The notes below the pieces were generated by a model. The model was not told where the DNA came from and did not search any database. It saw only the letters and a list, made by a program, of their open reading frames with translations. A DNA stretch of 31,885 nt from JADJQU01 sp035490315 (GTDB taxonomy: Bacteria; Planctomycetota; UBA1135; GCA-002686595), in contig DATHET010000347.1 of the NCBI GenBank assembly GCA_035490315.1, positions 1-31,885 on the forward strand. The letters run 5' to 3'. Position numbers and translations under genes: made by a program. Below are positions 17,283 to 25,540 of this stretch, in pieces (positions within the stretch are counted from its first letter, which is position 1; each line of letters opens with the position of its first letter).

Positions 17283-19853
17283 ATGATCCAAGCGCTCGCT
17301 CTGCTCGCATCCCTGGCCATCCTCGTCCCGCAGCCAATCCAGGGCGACAAGGAAAAGGCCGACGCGGCAGCCAAGGAACAGGCGGCCAAGGAACAACAGG
17401 GCGCCCAGAGCAGGGATTCGACGGGGAGCAGTCCTCAGCCTGCGGCCACTCCTCCGGGAGCAGCGAATCCGCAGCAGACGCCCGGCGCGTCGGTTCAAGG
17501 ACCCGGGGACAGACCCCCCGGAGGCGCCCCGGTGACGCAGACGCCGCCTCCGGTAGGCGCCGGACGTCCGGTGACTGGGACGACGACTCCCGTCCAGAGC
17601 ACGCGGCCCGGTCAGATCGCACCCTCGTCTTCCACGGGCGGTCAATCGGGCGGCGGCGGCGGCAAGATGCCGGATGTCCGCGACGACGGCGAGTATTGGA
17701 TCGTCGCTTTCGACGAGAACGACGGTTGCGACCTCGAGAGCTTGACCAAGATCTGCCAGCAGACCACCGGGATCAACTTCACGTACGACACGGCGACGCA
17801 GAAGAAGCTCGCGGATGCCAAGGTCAAGCTCTTCGGGCAGAAGCGCTTCCCGAAGTCCGAGTTCTATTCCTTCTACCAGATCATCCTGTTCATCAACGGA
17901 TTCGTCTGCACCAAGGTCGGGCCGGACATGTTGTCCGTGGTCGTGATCCAGGACGTCAACCAGCCCAACCAGCCGGGCAAGAACGCGCTCAAGGGTGAAT
18001 CGATCTACGTGCTGCCCGAGGAGCTGGACAAGTACCAGGGCCAGGTCGCGACGCAGATCATCACCGTGCTGCACTTGCCGCACACCGACGTGCGCTCGCT
18101 GGGCAACTCGCTGCGCATCCTTTCGCCGGACACCCAGACCGGCGGCGTGATTCCGGTCGGCACGACCAACAGTGTGATCCTCCAGGGTTTCGCGAGCAAC
18201 GTGACTTCGCTGGCGCGCATCCTCAAGCTGGTCGACGCCGAATCCGCGAACGACGCGGCGGTCGCGCCGGTGTTCGACGTGCTGCCGCTCGAGTTCGCGG
18301 CGGCCCAGGACATCTCGGACACCCTGGGACAACTGCTCGAAGCCAAGCAGCGCCAGCAGGAGCGCAATCGCACGGCGCCTGGCGCGGCGGGAGCCACGGT
18401 CAGCGGTCCGGGCGGCGGTGGCGGCGAGACCAAGATCCTGGTCGACGCGCGCACGAACTCGCTGCTCGTGATGGCCCTGCCCGAGGACCTGCAACAGATC
18501 AAGGAGCTGGTCGCGCGCCTGGACGTCGATGTGGTCGAGCCCGAGCGGACCTACCACGTGTATGTCCTCGAGAACGTCAAGGCCAAGGACCTCGCGGCTG
18601 TCCTCGAGGATTTCCTGCAGGACGCTTCGCGCGTGCAACAGGGCGGTGGAGCCGCGGGCGGCGGTCGCGCCGCTCCCGGAGGCAACGCCGCCATCCAGCC
18701 GGGCGGCACTTCGCGCGATTCGCAGACGGTCGTGGTTCCCGACGAGGCGACCAATTCTCTATTGATCGCGGCGAGCAAGACGCGCTACGAAGAAATGCTG
18801 GCGCTGATCGAGAAGCTCGACGAGCGCCAGGACCAGGTGCTGATCGAGACCGCCCTCGTCGAGCTGTCGGGCAGCGACTTCCGCGACCTCGGCGTCGAGC
18901 TCGGCGGAGCCGACATCCCCGGTCTCGGCCGCTTCGGCAGCTTCGGCGTCACCTCGTTCGGCTTGTCGAACCTCGAGGACACCGATGGCGACGGCGCACC
19001 TGACCTGCGCACGCCGATTCTCGGCACCGGAATCACGGCCGGCATCCTCGACGGCGACAGCATCGGTCAGTTGCCGATCCTGCTGGCCGCGATCAAGCGC
19101 ATCTCCGACACGAACATCCTGAACGTGCCCTCGGTGCTCGTGAACAACAACGGCTCGGCCAAGGTCGTGTCCAAGGACGAGCAGCCGACGACCACCGTGA
19201 CCCTGGGCGGCGGAGTCGCCGGCCAGACGCAGGAGAACTTCAACAAGTACGAGGAGGCGGGCATCACGATGCAGATCTCGCCCTCGATCTCCAGCGCCGG
19301 CTACCTGCGGCTCGACCTGTTCCTCGAGATCTCGACGTTTGGCGCCAAGGGCTCCGGCGACAGCCGCGCGATCCCACCGCCGCGCTTGACGCGCACCCTG
19401 GAGACCTCGGTCAACGTGCCCAACGGCGACACGATGGTGATCGGCGGGATCATCACCGACAACAAGACCGAGTCGCGCGATTCGGTGCCCTTCCTCGGCG
19501 ACCTGCCGGTGCTCGGTGCTCTGTTCCGCCGCGACACCGACACGGCGAACCGCATCACCCTGTACTTCTTCGTCACGCCGCACATCCTGCGCGACAAGGA
19601 CTTCGCCGACCTGGCTCAGCTCTCGTACGAGAAGAAGCTTGCCGCGGCCGACAAGATCGGCGCCGACCGCATCCAGGTCATCGACCCGACCTTCGGAGCC
19701 AGCGACAAGCCCGGCGTGCGCTTCGAAGGCTTCGAGCTGCCCCTGTACGGCTCGCCCGCGCGCGGCGAGATCCAGGGCGGCGACGTCGGCATCGACGCGC
19801 AGAAACGAGCGAAGATGACTACCCCGCCGGCCGACGGGAACCAGCAGAACTGA
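17283..19853 (+). CDS. gspD: Type II secretion system secretin GspD
   Basis: 856 residues. A hydrophobic N-terminus (1-18) lacks basic residues yet should act as a signal peptide. Residues 21-130 are a disordered Gln/Pro/Gly/Ser linker. N0 spans about 132-225, and N1 (about 256-318), N2 (about 330-415) and N3 (about 424-515) follow; Gly-rich insertions at 366-383 and 453-476 interrupt N2 and N3. The secretin barrel occupies about 517-775, with VPFLGDLPVLGALFR at 735-749 as the family signature and LYFFVTPHIL at 760-769. A DTDGDG calcium-site-like loop (566-571) sits within the barrel. It forms the outer-membrane channel through which folded exoproteins or a pilus pass. The ATG at 17283 has no ribosome-binding site. 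First gene of the operon. Confidence 0.93.
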   Translation: MIQALALLASLAILVPQPIQGDKEKADAAAKEQAAKEQQGAQSRDSTGSSPQPAATPPGAANPQQTPGASVQGPGDRPPGGAPVTQTPPPVGAGRPVTGTTTPVQSTRPGQIAPSSSTGGQSGGGGGKMPDVRDDGEYWIVAFDENDGCDLESLTKICQQTTGINFTYDTATQKKLADAKVKLFGQKRFPKSEFYSFYQIILFINGFVCTKVGPDMLSVVVIQDVNQPNQPGKNALKGESIYVLPEELDKYQGQVATQIITVLHLPHTDVRSLGNSLRILSPDTQTGGVIPVGTTNSVILQGFASNVTSLARILKLVDAESANDAAVAPVFDVLPLEFAAAQDISDTLGQLLEAKQRQQERNRTAPGAAGATVSGPGGGGGETKILVDARTNSLLVMALPEDLQQIKELVARLDVDVVEPERTYHVYVLENVKAKDLAAVLEDFLQDASRVQQGGGAAGGGRAAPGGNAAIQPGGTSRDSQTVVVPDEATNSLLIAASKTRYEEMLALIEKLDERQDQVLIETALVELSGSDFRDLGVELGGADIPGLGRFGSFGVTSFGLSNLEDTDGDGAPDLRTPILGTGITAGILDGDSIGQLPILLAAIKRISDTNILNVPSVLVNNNGSAKVVSKDEQPTTTVTLGGGVAGQTQENFNKYEEAGITMQISPSISSAGYLRLDLFLEISTFGAKGSGDSRAIPPPRLTRTLETSVNVPNGDTMVIGGIITDNKTESRDSVPFLGDLPVLGALFRRDTDTANRITLYFFVTPHILRDKDFADLAQLSYEKKLAAADKIGADRIQVIDPTFGASDKPGVRFEGFELPLYGSPARGEIQGGDVGIDAQKRAKMTTPPADGNQQN

Positions 19854-19867
19854 GCCAAGGAACCCAC

Positions 19868-21571
19868 GTGGTTAGCCTGTCCGACATGTTGATCGATGCG
19901 GGACTCTCCCGCGAAAAGCTCGAGGAGTGCCGCAAGGCCGCCGCCGAGAGCGGCGACAGCCTCGACCGCGTCGTGCTGGCCAAGGGCTATCTGCCCGAGC
20001 CCGACCTGCTGCGCGCCTACGCCCAGCACCTGGGCTTCGAGTACCGCGACAGCCTGGAGGACGTGACGGTCCCCGGCTCCTTCGTCAACCGCGTTCCGGT
20101 GCAGTTCACGCGCAACTACAACCTGATCGCGCTGGCGGAAGAGGGCGGAATCCTGAAGGTGGCGACCTGCACGCCCCTCGATCCCCATCCGATGGACGAC
20201 CTCGCGGCGCTGTACGGCGCCGACGTCGAGCCCGTGCTCGCTCCGCGCCAGGAGATCACGACCCTGATCGGCCGCGCCTATCGCCACAAGGCGGACGGCG
20301 TCGACCAGGCGCTCGCCGACGTGGCCGAGGACGGCGACATCGCGGGGCTCGCGGACGAGATCGACGAGGGCGAGGACGTGCTCGACAGCGCCAACAAGGC
20401 GCCGATCATCAAGCTCGTCAACACGATCCTGTTCCAGGCCTTGAAGCTGCGCGCCTCCGACGTGCACTTCCATCCCTACCCGGATCGCATGCAAGTGCGC
20501 TTCCGCATCGACGGCATCCTCTACGACATGGACCCGATCCCGCGCAAAGCGCAGGAGGCGATGGTCAGCCGCGTCAAGGTCATGGGCAAGATGGACATCG
20601 CCGAGCGCCGTCTGCCGCAAGACGGCCGCGCGACGATTCGCATCGGCGACGGTGAGGTCGACGTGCGTATCTCGACCGTGCCGACCACGCAGGGCGAGCG
20701 CATGGTCATGCGCTTGCTCGACAAGACGGCGCGCCTGTACACGATCGGCGAGATCGGCTTGTCGGCCGCCAACGAGGCGATGCTGCGCGACTACTCCAAC
20801 TGGAGCCACGGGATCATCCTGGTCACGGGCCCCACGGGCTCGGGCAAGACCACCACGCTCTACGCGGCGCTCACCGAGGTCGACACGACCGAGAAGAACT
20901 GCCTGACGATCGAGGACCCGGTCGAATACTCGCTGGCCGGCATCAGCCAGGTGCAGGTCAACGTCAAGAAGGGTCTGACCTTCGCGTCGGGCCTGCGCTC
21001 GTTCCTGCGCCAGGACCCCGACGTCATGATGGTCGGAGAGATCCGCGACCTGGAAACGGCCGAGATCGCGATCCGCGCGGCGCTCACGGGACACCTGGTG
21101 TTTTCCACCGTCCACACCAACGACGCGGCGAGCACGATCACGCGCATGGTCGACCAGGGAGTCGAGCCTTACCTGGTCGCGAGCTCGCTGATCCTGATCA
21201 TCGCCCAGCGCCTGGTGCGCACGAACTGCAAGCACTGCAGCGTGACCGTGCCGATCAACGACGAATGGGCCGCCAAGCTCAAGAAAGTCGGGCTCGCGCC
21301 GGCCGAGCTCGACGGCCAGATCGCCTACGGGACGGGTTGCCAGGAGTGCTTCAATTCAGGCTATTCCGGCCGAACGGCGATCTACGAGTTCATGCCGATC
21401 GACGAGGTCGTGCGCACCCAGGTCATGGAAGGCGCCACGGCATCGCAGATCAAGCGCTCGACCATCGAGCGCGGCATGATCACCCTGCGCGCGGACGGAG
21501 TCGAGAAGATCAAGCAACGCCTGACGACTCCTGACGAGGTGCTGCGCGTGACGCAACTCGACATGGGCTAG
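19868..21571 (+). CDS. gspE: Secretion/pilus assembly ATPase GspE (PilB-like)
   Basis: 567 residues. The N1E domain (1-140) resembles the MshEN/GspE N-terminal fold. The ATPase core has the Asp box near 210-240, Walker A GPTGSGKTTT at 321-330, Walker B VMMVGEIRD at 386-394, and a His box STVHTNDA at 413-420. Two CxxC pairs (C454, C457, C491, C494) form the zinc-binding domain found in GspE and PilB. It is the cytoplasmic motor that drives pseudopilus growth through the GspF platform. The start is GTG at 19868 with AAGGAA about 6 bases upstream; the next ATG (19886) would remove the first six residues. It lies 14 bp after gspD. Without other genes GspE and PilB are hard to separate; the operon context favours GspE. 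Confidence 0.93.
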   Translation: MVSLSDMLIDAGLSREKLEECRKAAAESGDSLDRVVLAKGYLPEPDLLRAYAQHLGFEYRDSLEDVTVPGSFVNRVPVQFTRNYNLIALAEEGGILKVATCTPLDPHPMDDLAALYGADVEPVLAPRQEITTLIGRAYRHKADGVDQALADVAEDGDIAGLADEIDEGEDVLDSANKAPIIKLVNTILFQALKLRASDVHFHPYPDRMQVRFRIDGILYDMDPIPRKAQEAMVSRVKVMGKMDIAERRLPQDGRATIRIGDGEVDVRISTVPTTQGERMVMRLLDKTARLYTIGEIGLSAANEAMLRDYSNWSHGIILVTGPTGSGKTTTLYAALTEVDTTEKNCLTIEDPVEYSLAGISQVQVNVKKGLTFASGLRSFLRQDPDVMMVGEIRDLETAEIAIRAALTGHLVFSTVHTNDAASTITRMVDQGVEPYLVASSLILIIAQRLVRTNCKHCSVTVPINDEWAAKLKKVGLAPAELDGQIAYGTGCQECFNSGYSGRTAIYEFMPIDEVVRTQVMEGATASQIKRSTIERGMITLRADGVEKIKQRLTTPDEVLRVTQLDMG

Positions 21572-21587
21572 ACGGACGAGCGCGCCC

Positions 21588-22844
21588 ATGCCGATCTTCG
21601 AGTACAAAGCCTACGCACCCGGCGGCGCCGTTCGCACCGGAGTGATCGACGCGGACACGGCGCGCGAGGCGCGCACGAAGCTGCGGCGCGAGGACATCCT
21701 GGTCAGCGAGATCGCCGAGATGCGCGGCGGCCGCCGCACCGGCGCGATCAAGAACAAGGGCGGCATCGTCGCGCGCCTCAAGCACATGCGCCAGGAGAGC
21801 GCGACGCCGTCGGGCTCGAACATCGAAGTGGTCGCCGCGGCCACGCGCCAGCTCGGCACGCTGCTCGGCGCGGGCATTCCGCTGACCGAGACGCTGAAAG
21901 CGATCATCGAGCAGACCGAGGAGAAGCGCGCCGAGCGCATGTTCCGCGAGATCCGCGAGCGTGTGACCCAGGGCACGAGCCTCGCGGACGCGCTCGCCGA
22001 GCACCCGGGCTGGTTCAGCGAGCTGTACGTCAACATGGTCCGCGCTGGCCAAGCCACCGGCAACCTCGACATCGTCTTCAATCGCCTTGCCGATTACATG
22101 CAGAAGCAGCGCAAGCTGCGGCGCAAGATCGTCTCGGCCCTCACGTATCCCGTGATGATGATCGCGATCGGCATGATCGTGGTCTCCATCCTGATGACGG
22201 TGGTCGTGCCGAAGATCACGTCAATGCTGATCGACAGCGGCCAGACCCTGCCCGGGCCGACGCGCGTCCTGGTCGCGATCTCGAACGGCTTCAAGAACTA
22301 CTGGTGGGTCGGACTGCTCGCCCTCGCGGCGATCTCGTTCCTGATCGAGCGCATCTACCGCACCAGCAGCGGCCGTCTGTTCATCGACACGAATCTGCTG
22401 CGCCTGCCGGTGGTCGGAGACCTCTTGCGCAAGCAGGCCGTTGCGCGCTTCACCCACACCTTCTCGACCCTGCTCCAGAGCGGTGTGCCGGCTGTCGCGT
22501 CGCTCGAGATCACGCGCAACGTCGTCGGCAACCGCGTGATCGCGGACGCGACGGGCTTGATCCGCACCCGGATCCTCGAGGGCACCGACATCGCCACGCC
22601 GCTCAAGGCCACCGGAGTGTTCCCCCCCACCGTGGGGTACATGGTCAGCGTCGGCGAGCAATCGGGCGAGCTCGAAAAAATGCTCGACCGCATCGGGGCC
22701 GCTTACGATGAAGAGATCGACGTCGCCACGGAGCGCATGACCAGCATCCTCGAACCGATCATGATCGTCGTCCTGGCCGTGGTCGTGGGCTACATCGTGG
22801 TGTCGATCGTGCTCCCGATCCTCAAGGTCGGCCAGATCCAATGA
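21588..22844 (+). CDS. gspF: Inner-membrane platform protein GspF (PilC-like)
   Basis: 418 residues. Begins MPIFEYKAYAPGG, the family-typical start. Two cytoplasmic T2SSF helical domains (about 75-195 and 280-400) alternate with three transmembrane segments, near 186-208, 240-260 and 385-410. The conserved GxxL motifs LGTLLGAGIPLTETL at about 88-102 and FSTLLQSGVPAVASLE at about 294-309 are present in the two domains. It connects the ATPase to the pseudopilin shaft. The gap after gspE is 16 bp. Its TGA overlaps an ATG that opens a 25-codon reading frame leading up to gspG. Confidence 0.93.
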   Translation: MPIFEYKAYAPGGAVRTGVIDADTAREARTKLRREDILVSEIAEMRGGRRTGAIKNKGGIVARLKHMRQESATPSGSNIEVVAAATRQLGTLLGAGIPLTETLKAIIEQTEEKRAERMFREIRERVTQGTSLADALAEHPGWFSELYVNMVRAGQATGNLDIVFNRLADYMQKQRKLRRKIVSALTYPVMMIAIGMIVVSILMTVVVPKITSMLIDSGQTLPGPTRVLVAISNGFKNYWWVGLLALAAISFLIERIYRTSSGRLFIDTNLLRLPVVGDLLRKQAVARFTHTFSTLLQSGVPAVASLEITRNVVGNRVIADATGLIRTRILEGTDIATPLKATGVFPPTVGYMVSVGEQSGELEKMLDRIGAAYDEEIDVATERMTSILEPIMIVVLAVVVGYIVVSIVLPILKVGQIQ

Positions 22845-22918
22845 ATAGCCAGGACGCTCAGGCGTCTGCCGAATACCAGACCCATCTCGCACGGACCGCT
22901 GCATGCGGCCCGTTTTGA
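22841..22918 (+). CDS. possible 25-codon micro-ORF between gspF and gspG
   Basis: ATG at 22841 overlaps the gspF stop by 4 bp (ATGA), the frame runs 25 codons and ends with TGA at 22916-22918, two bases before an ATG (22921) that can start gspG. The predicted peptide, starting MNSQDAQAS, is hydrophilic and unlike any family I know. It could bridge ribosomes from gspF to gspG. This is a positional argument only; no conservation can be assessed. Confidence 0.3.
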   Translation: MNSQDAQASAEYQTHLARTAACGPF

Positions 22919-22920
22919 CC

Positions 22921-23370
22921 ATGCAACTGCTCAATACCTCCGGACACTCCAGGCGCTCCAAGGCCGGCTTCTCGCTCGCCGAGCTCATGGTCGTCATCGT
23001 CATCCTCGGCCTGCTCGCGACCCTGGTCGTGCCCAACGTGATGCGCCAGCTGTTCCGGGCCAACAACTCGATCGCGCGATCGGACATCCACGCCATCTCC
23101 CAGGCCATCGACAACTACGCCGTGGAGCACAGCGGCAAGTACCCCGAGCGGATCGAGGACCTGATCACCGCCGACGAGACCGGCCACGCCTACCTGAGCA
23201 ATTACACCTCGGCGCCCAAGGATCCCTGGAAGAACGAGTACGTCTACCAGCCGGCGCAATCGGGCCAGACCTACCGGATCATCAGCTACGGTGCCGACGG
23301 CCAACCCGGCGGCGAGGGCGATGACGCCGACATCGACAACGTCTCGATGATGGAGAAGGGAAAGAATTGA
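22921..23370 (+). CDS. gspG: Major pseudopilin GspG
   Basis: 149 residues from ATG at 22921; ATG at 22903 (155 residues) is the alternative, and neither has a clear ribosome-binding site. The class III leader ends KAG, followed by mature FSLAELMVVIVILGLLATLVVPNV, with Glu at position +5 and a long hydrophobic helix. The C-terminal part carries PKDPWKNEYVY and SYGADGQPGGEGDDADIDN, the calcium-binding loop of GspG, so the subfamily call is firm. It should polymerise into the pseudopilus after leader removal by a prepilin peptidase not encoded here. I prefer the second start because the micro-ORF stops two bases before it, but the upstream start cannot be excluded. Confidence 0.9.
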   Translation: MQLLNTSGHSRRSKAGFSLAELMVVIVILGLLATLVVPNVMRQLFRANNSIARSDIHAISQAIDNYAVEHSGKYPERIEDLITADETGHAYLSNYTSAPKDPWKNEYVYQPAQSGQTYRIISYGADGQPGGEGDDADIDNVSMMEKGKN

Positions 23371-23948
23371 GCTCGGCCGTGCCTGCAACCACGAACCCTC
23401 GCGCCGCCTTCTCGCTGGTCGAGTTGATGGGCGTGATCGTGGTGCTCGCACTCATGGCGACGATGGTCGCGGTGTCCTGGCAGTCGGTTCTGCCCCGCGC
23501 CGAGCTGAACAAGGCCGTGCGCGACCTGTCGAGCCAGCTGTCCTCGGTGCGCTCGGACGCGATCTCGCGCAAGGCGCGCTTCGAGATCCAGTACTCCTTC
23601 ACCGCGGACGAGAATCGTCCGGTCGGCTATCGGGTCATCTCGCCGTTCCGCGCCAATGGCCGCGGCGGTCTCGCTGCGCGCGATGAAGAGCGGCTGGCCT
23701 TCGCCTGGCACGAGCTGCCGGCCAGCGTGCACTTCAAGCGCATCCGCATCGACGGCCAGGACGTCACCGACGGCGTGGTCTCGTGTTACTTCGATCCGCT
23801 GGGCACCTCCACCGATCACCTCGTGAACCTGGAGCAGCTCCCCTCGGGCGACGTGCACACGATCGAGGTCATGGCCCTCACCGGCGATTTCCGCCTGCAC
23901 GACGGCGAATTCGTGCGCGAGTTGCCGCAGGAGTCGGATTTCCAATGA
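23367..23948 (+). CDS. gspH: Minor pseudopilin, GspH-like
   Basis: 193 residues. The start is TTG at 23367-23369, overlapping the gspG stop (TTGA), with GGAGAAGGGAAAG just upstream as a good ribosome-binding site. The leader ends RAA, then FSLVELMGVIVVLALMATMVAVSW with Glu at +5. The residue before the cleavage site is Ala where Gly is standard; cleavage after Ala is tolerated in some prepilins. The remaining 150 residues are beta-rich and fit a GspH/FimT-type minor pilin (RSDAISRKARFEIQYSF). The symbol rests on gene order more than on sequence. Confidence 0.75.
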   Translation: MSSAVPATTNPRAAFSLVELMGVIVVLALMATMVAVSWQSVLPRAELNKAVRDLSSQLSSVRSDAISRKARFEIQYSFTADENRPVGYRVISPFRANGRGGLAARDEERLAFAWHELPASVHFKRIRIDGQDVTDGVVSCYFDPLGTSTDHLVNLEQLPSGDVHTIEVMALTGDFRLHDGEFVRELPQESDFQ

Positions 23949-24535
23949 AGCGCCTGCGCCGAACAACGACTCGTCGCGCGAGCGGCTTCACCCTGGTCGA
24001 GGTCGCCGTGACGATCGTGATCGTCGGGATGACCCTGGTCGCCTCGCTGCAGGTGCTCCAAGGCGCGAAGCTGACCGCCGCCCAGACGCGCAACGAAAAG
24101 CTGGCGCGCGAGATGGCGATGTACACCCTCGGCCGCATCGAGTCGGGCCTGTACTGGGAGGACGTCTCGGACCTGCGCATCGACGGCACCTACGCCGACG
24201 AAGGCCATCCCGAGCTGAACTTCGAGGTCGTGATGGGCGACGAGACTTTCCGCGAGCGCGACACCTTCGGCAACGTCAGCTTCGACAACTGGCGCCAGCG
24301 CGCGGCCGACAAGAAAGCGAAGGAAGACGGCGACGCCGAGGACGAGGAGATGCCCTACGAGAAGGTGCAGATCAAAGTCATCTTCCCGAAGCTCGCCGAT
24401 TTCAAGAACGAGCTGGTGCTCGAGAAATGGATGGAGTGGCGTCGCGTCCATCCCGAGGAAGGCGCGCTGAACGCGGGCAAGTCGACCGACGGCAAGGCGG
24501 ATGTCCCGCCGGAAGCGGGAGCCAAGAACCCGTGA
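23945..24535 (+). CDS. gspI: Minor pseudopilin, GspI-like
   Basis: 196 residues. ATG at 23945-23947 overlaps the gspH stop by 4 bp. A leader of 16 residues with many Arg/Thr ends in G, followed by mature FTLVEVAVTIVIVGMTLVASLQVLQG with Glu +5. The C-terminal region is charged (an Asp/Glu/Lys stretch around KKAKEDGDAEDEE) and ends in a Pro/Gly/Ala tail. The FTLVEV-type start and place in the operon fit GspI. GspI, GspJ and GspK normally form the pseudopilus tip complex, but gspK is not found here. Confidence 0.75.
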   Translation: MKRLRRTTTRRASGFTLVEVAVTIVIVGMTLVASLQVLQGAKLTAAQTRNEKLAREMAMYTLGRIESGLYWEDVSDLRIDGTYADEGHPELNFEVVMGDETFRERDTFGNVSFDNWRQRAADKKAKEDGDAEDEEMPYEKVQIKVIFPKLADFKNELVLEKWMEWRRVHPEEGALNAGKSTDGKADVPPEAGAKNP

Positions 24536-25527
24536 GACTCCTGCGCCGATCCAGCGGAGCGACCTATGCCTTCAGCCTGCGCGCAGTCGAGCGCGCGCGC
24601 CTGGCGGGTTTCACCCTGGTCGAGGTCATGGTGGTCGTGCTGATCATCTCCGGGATCATGCTCGCGATCACCTCGGTGCTCGATTCCGCGCGGGTCTCGC
24701 GCGACACCATCCACAACCTCGAGGAAACCCAGCTAGCCGGACCGGCGATCATGGACCTGATCGAGCGCGACATCCGCGCGATGATCATCTACGACATGCC
24801 GATCGAGTCGCTCTTGCGCGTCAAGAGCCGCGTGGTCTCCGGCCTCGACGCGGATTCGATCGATTTCATCGCCTCGACGGACAGCCTGGCCGCCTGGGAC
24901 GTCGACCGCCGCGCGGCGACCAACGATTACGGCGAGGTCGGCTACCGCCTGCGGCCGAATCCGCAGGACAAGGATCTGCTGGAGATCTACCGCCGCGAGA
25001 CTTTCGGCGTAGACGACAAGCCCTTCGAGGGCGGTCAGTTCATCTTCCTGCACGACCGCGTGCGGCACTTCGACATCCAGGTCTTCACCGAGGACGGCCC
25101 CGACGCGGATCCGATCGAGGAGTGGAACGTCAATCCCAGCGATCTGGAGAAGATGGGCCTGCCGGCGCGGCTGCAGATCGAGTTGACCCTCGAGCTCGCT
25201 CCCCGGATCCAGCGCGAGCAGATCGTCTTCCGCTCGGCCGACAAGCGCACGATCACCTACCGCAAAGTCATCCGCATCCCGCAGAGCCTGCGCGAGACCT
25301 TGAAGGCTCCGCCGATCCCCGAGATTCCCAAGCTCGCGCCGGCGAACGGCGCGGGGGCGAACGACCCTGCGTCGGGCGCGCCGAAGACTGGTGGCCCGTC
25401 GAGCCTGGGCGGCGGCGGCCCGAAGGGCGGCAGTGCCAAGCCCATCGGCGGCGGAGGCCCAGGCGGCGCCAAGCCGATCGGGGGCGGAGGCACGAGCGGC
25501 GGACAGAGCGGCGGCGCGAACCAGTAG
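24532..25527 (+). CDS. gspJ: Minor pseudopilin, GspJ-like, with Gly/Pro-rich C-terminal extension
   Basis: 331 residues from GTG at 24532-24534, overlapping the gspI stop by 4 bp (GTGA). The leader of about 26 residues ends LAG before mature FTLVEVMVVVLIISGIMLAITSV with Glu +5. The globular part (about 60-255) fits GspJ. Residues about 259-331 form an unusual low-complexity tail rich in Gly, Pro and Ala, including two near-copies of AKPIGGGG. The open frame 35 codons further upstream overlaps gspI and lacks the leader pattern. It is the last gene of the operon; serS converges from the other side, 9 bp away. Confidence 0.8.
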   Translation: MRLLRRSSGATYAFSLRAVERARLAGFTLVEVMVVVLIISGIMLAITSVLDSARVSRDTIHNLEETQLAGPAIMDLIERDIRAMIIYDMPIESLLRVKSRVVSGLDADSIDFIASTDSLAAWDVDRRAATNDYGEVGYRLRPNPQDKDLLEIYRRETFGVDDKPFEGGQFIFLHDRVRHFDIQVFTEDGPDADPIEEWNVNPSDLEKMGLPARLQIELTLELAPRIQREQIVFRSADKRTITYRKVIRIPQSLRETLKAPPIPEIPKLAPANGAGANDPASGAPKTGGPSSLGGGGPKGGSAKPIGGGGPGGAKPIGGGGTSGGQSGGANQ

Positions 25528-25540
25528 CTTGTAGAGCTAC
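25524..25540. terminator. small hairpin between convergent gspJ and serS
   Basis: GTAGCT (25524-25529) pairs with AGCTAC (25535-25540) across a 5-base loop, spanning both stop codons. Stem and T tract are weak, so this is only a candidate for bidirectional termination in the 9-bp gap. Confidence 0.25.
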
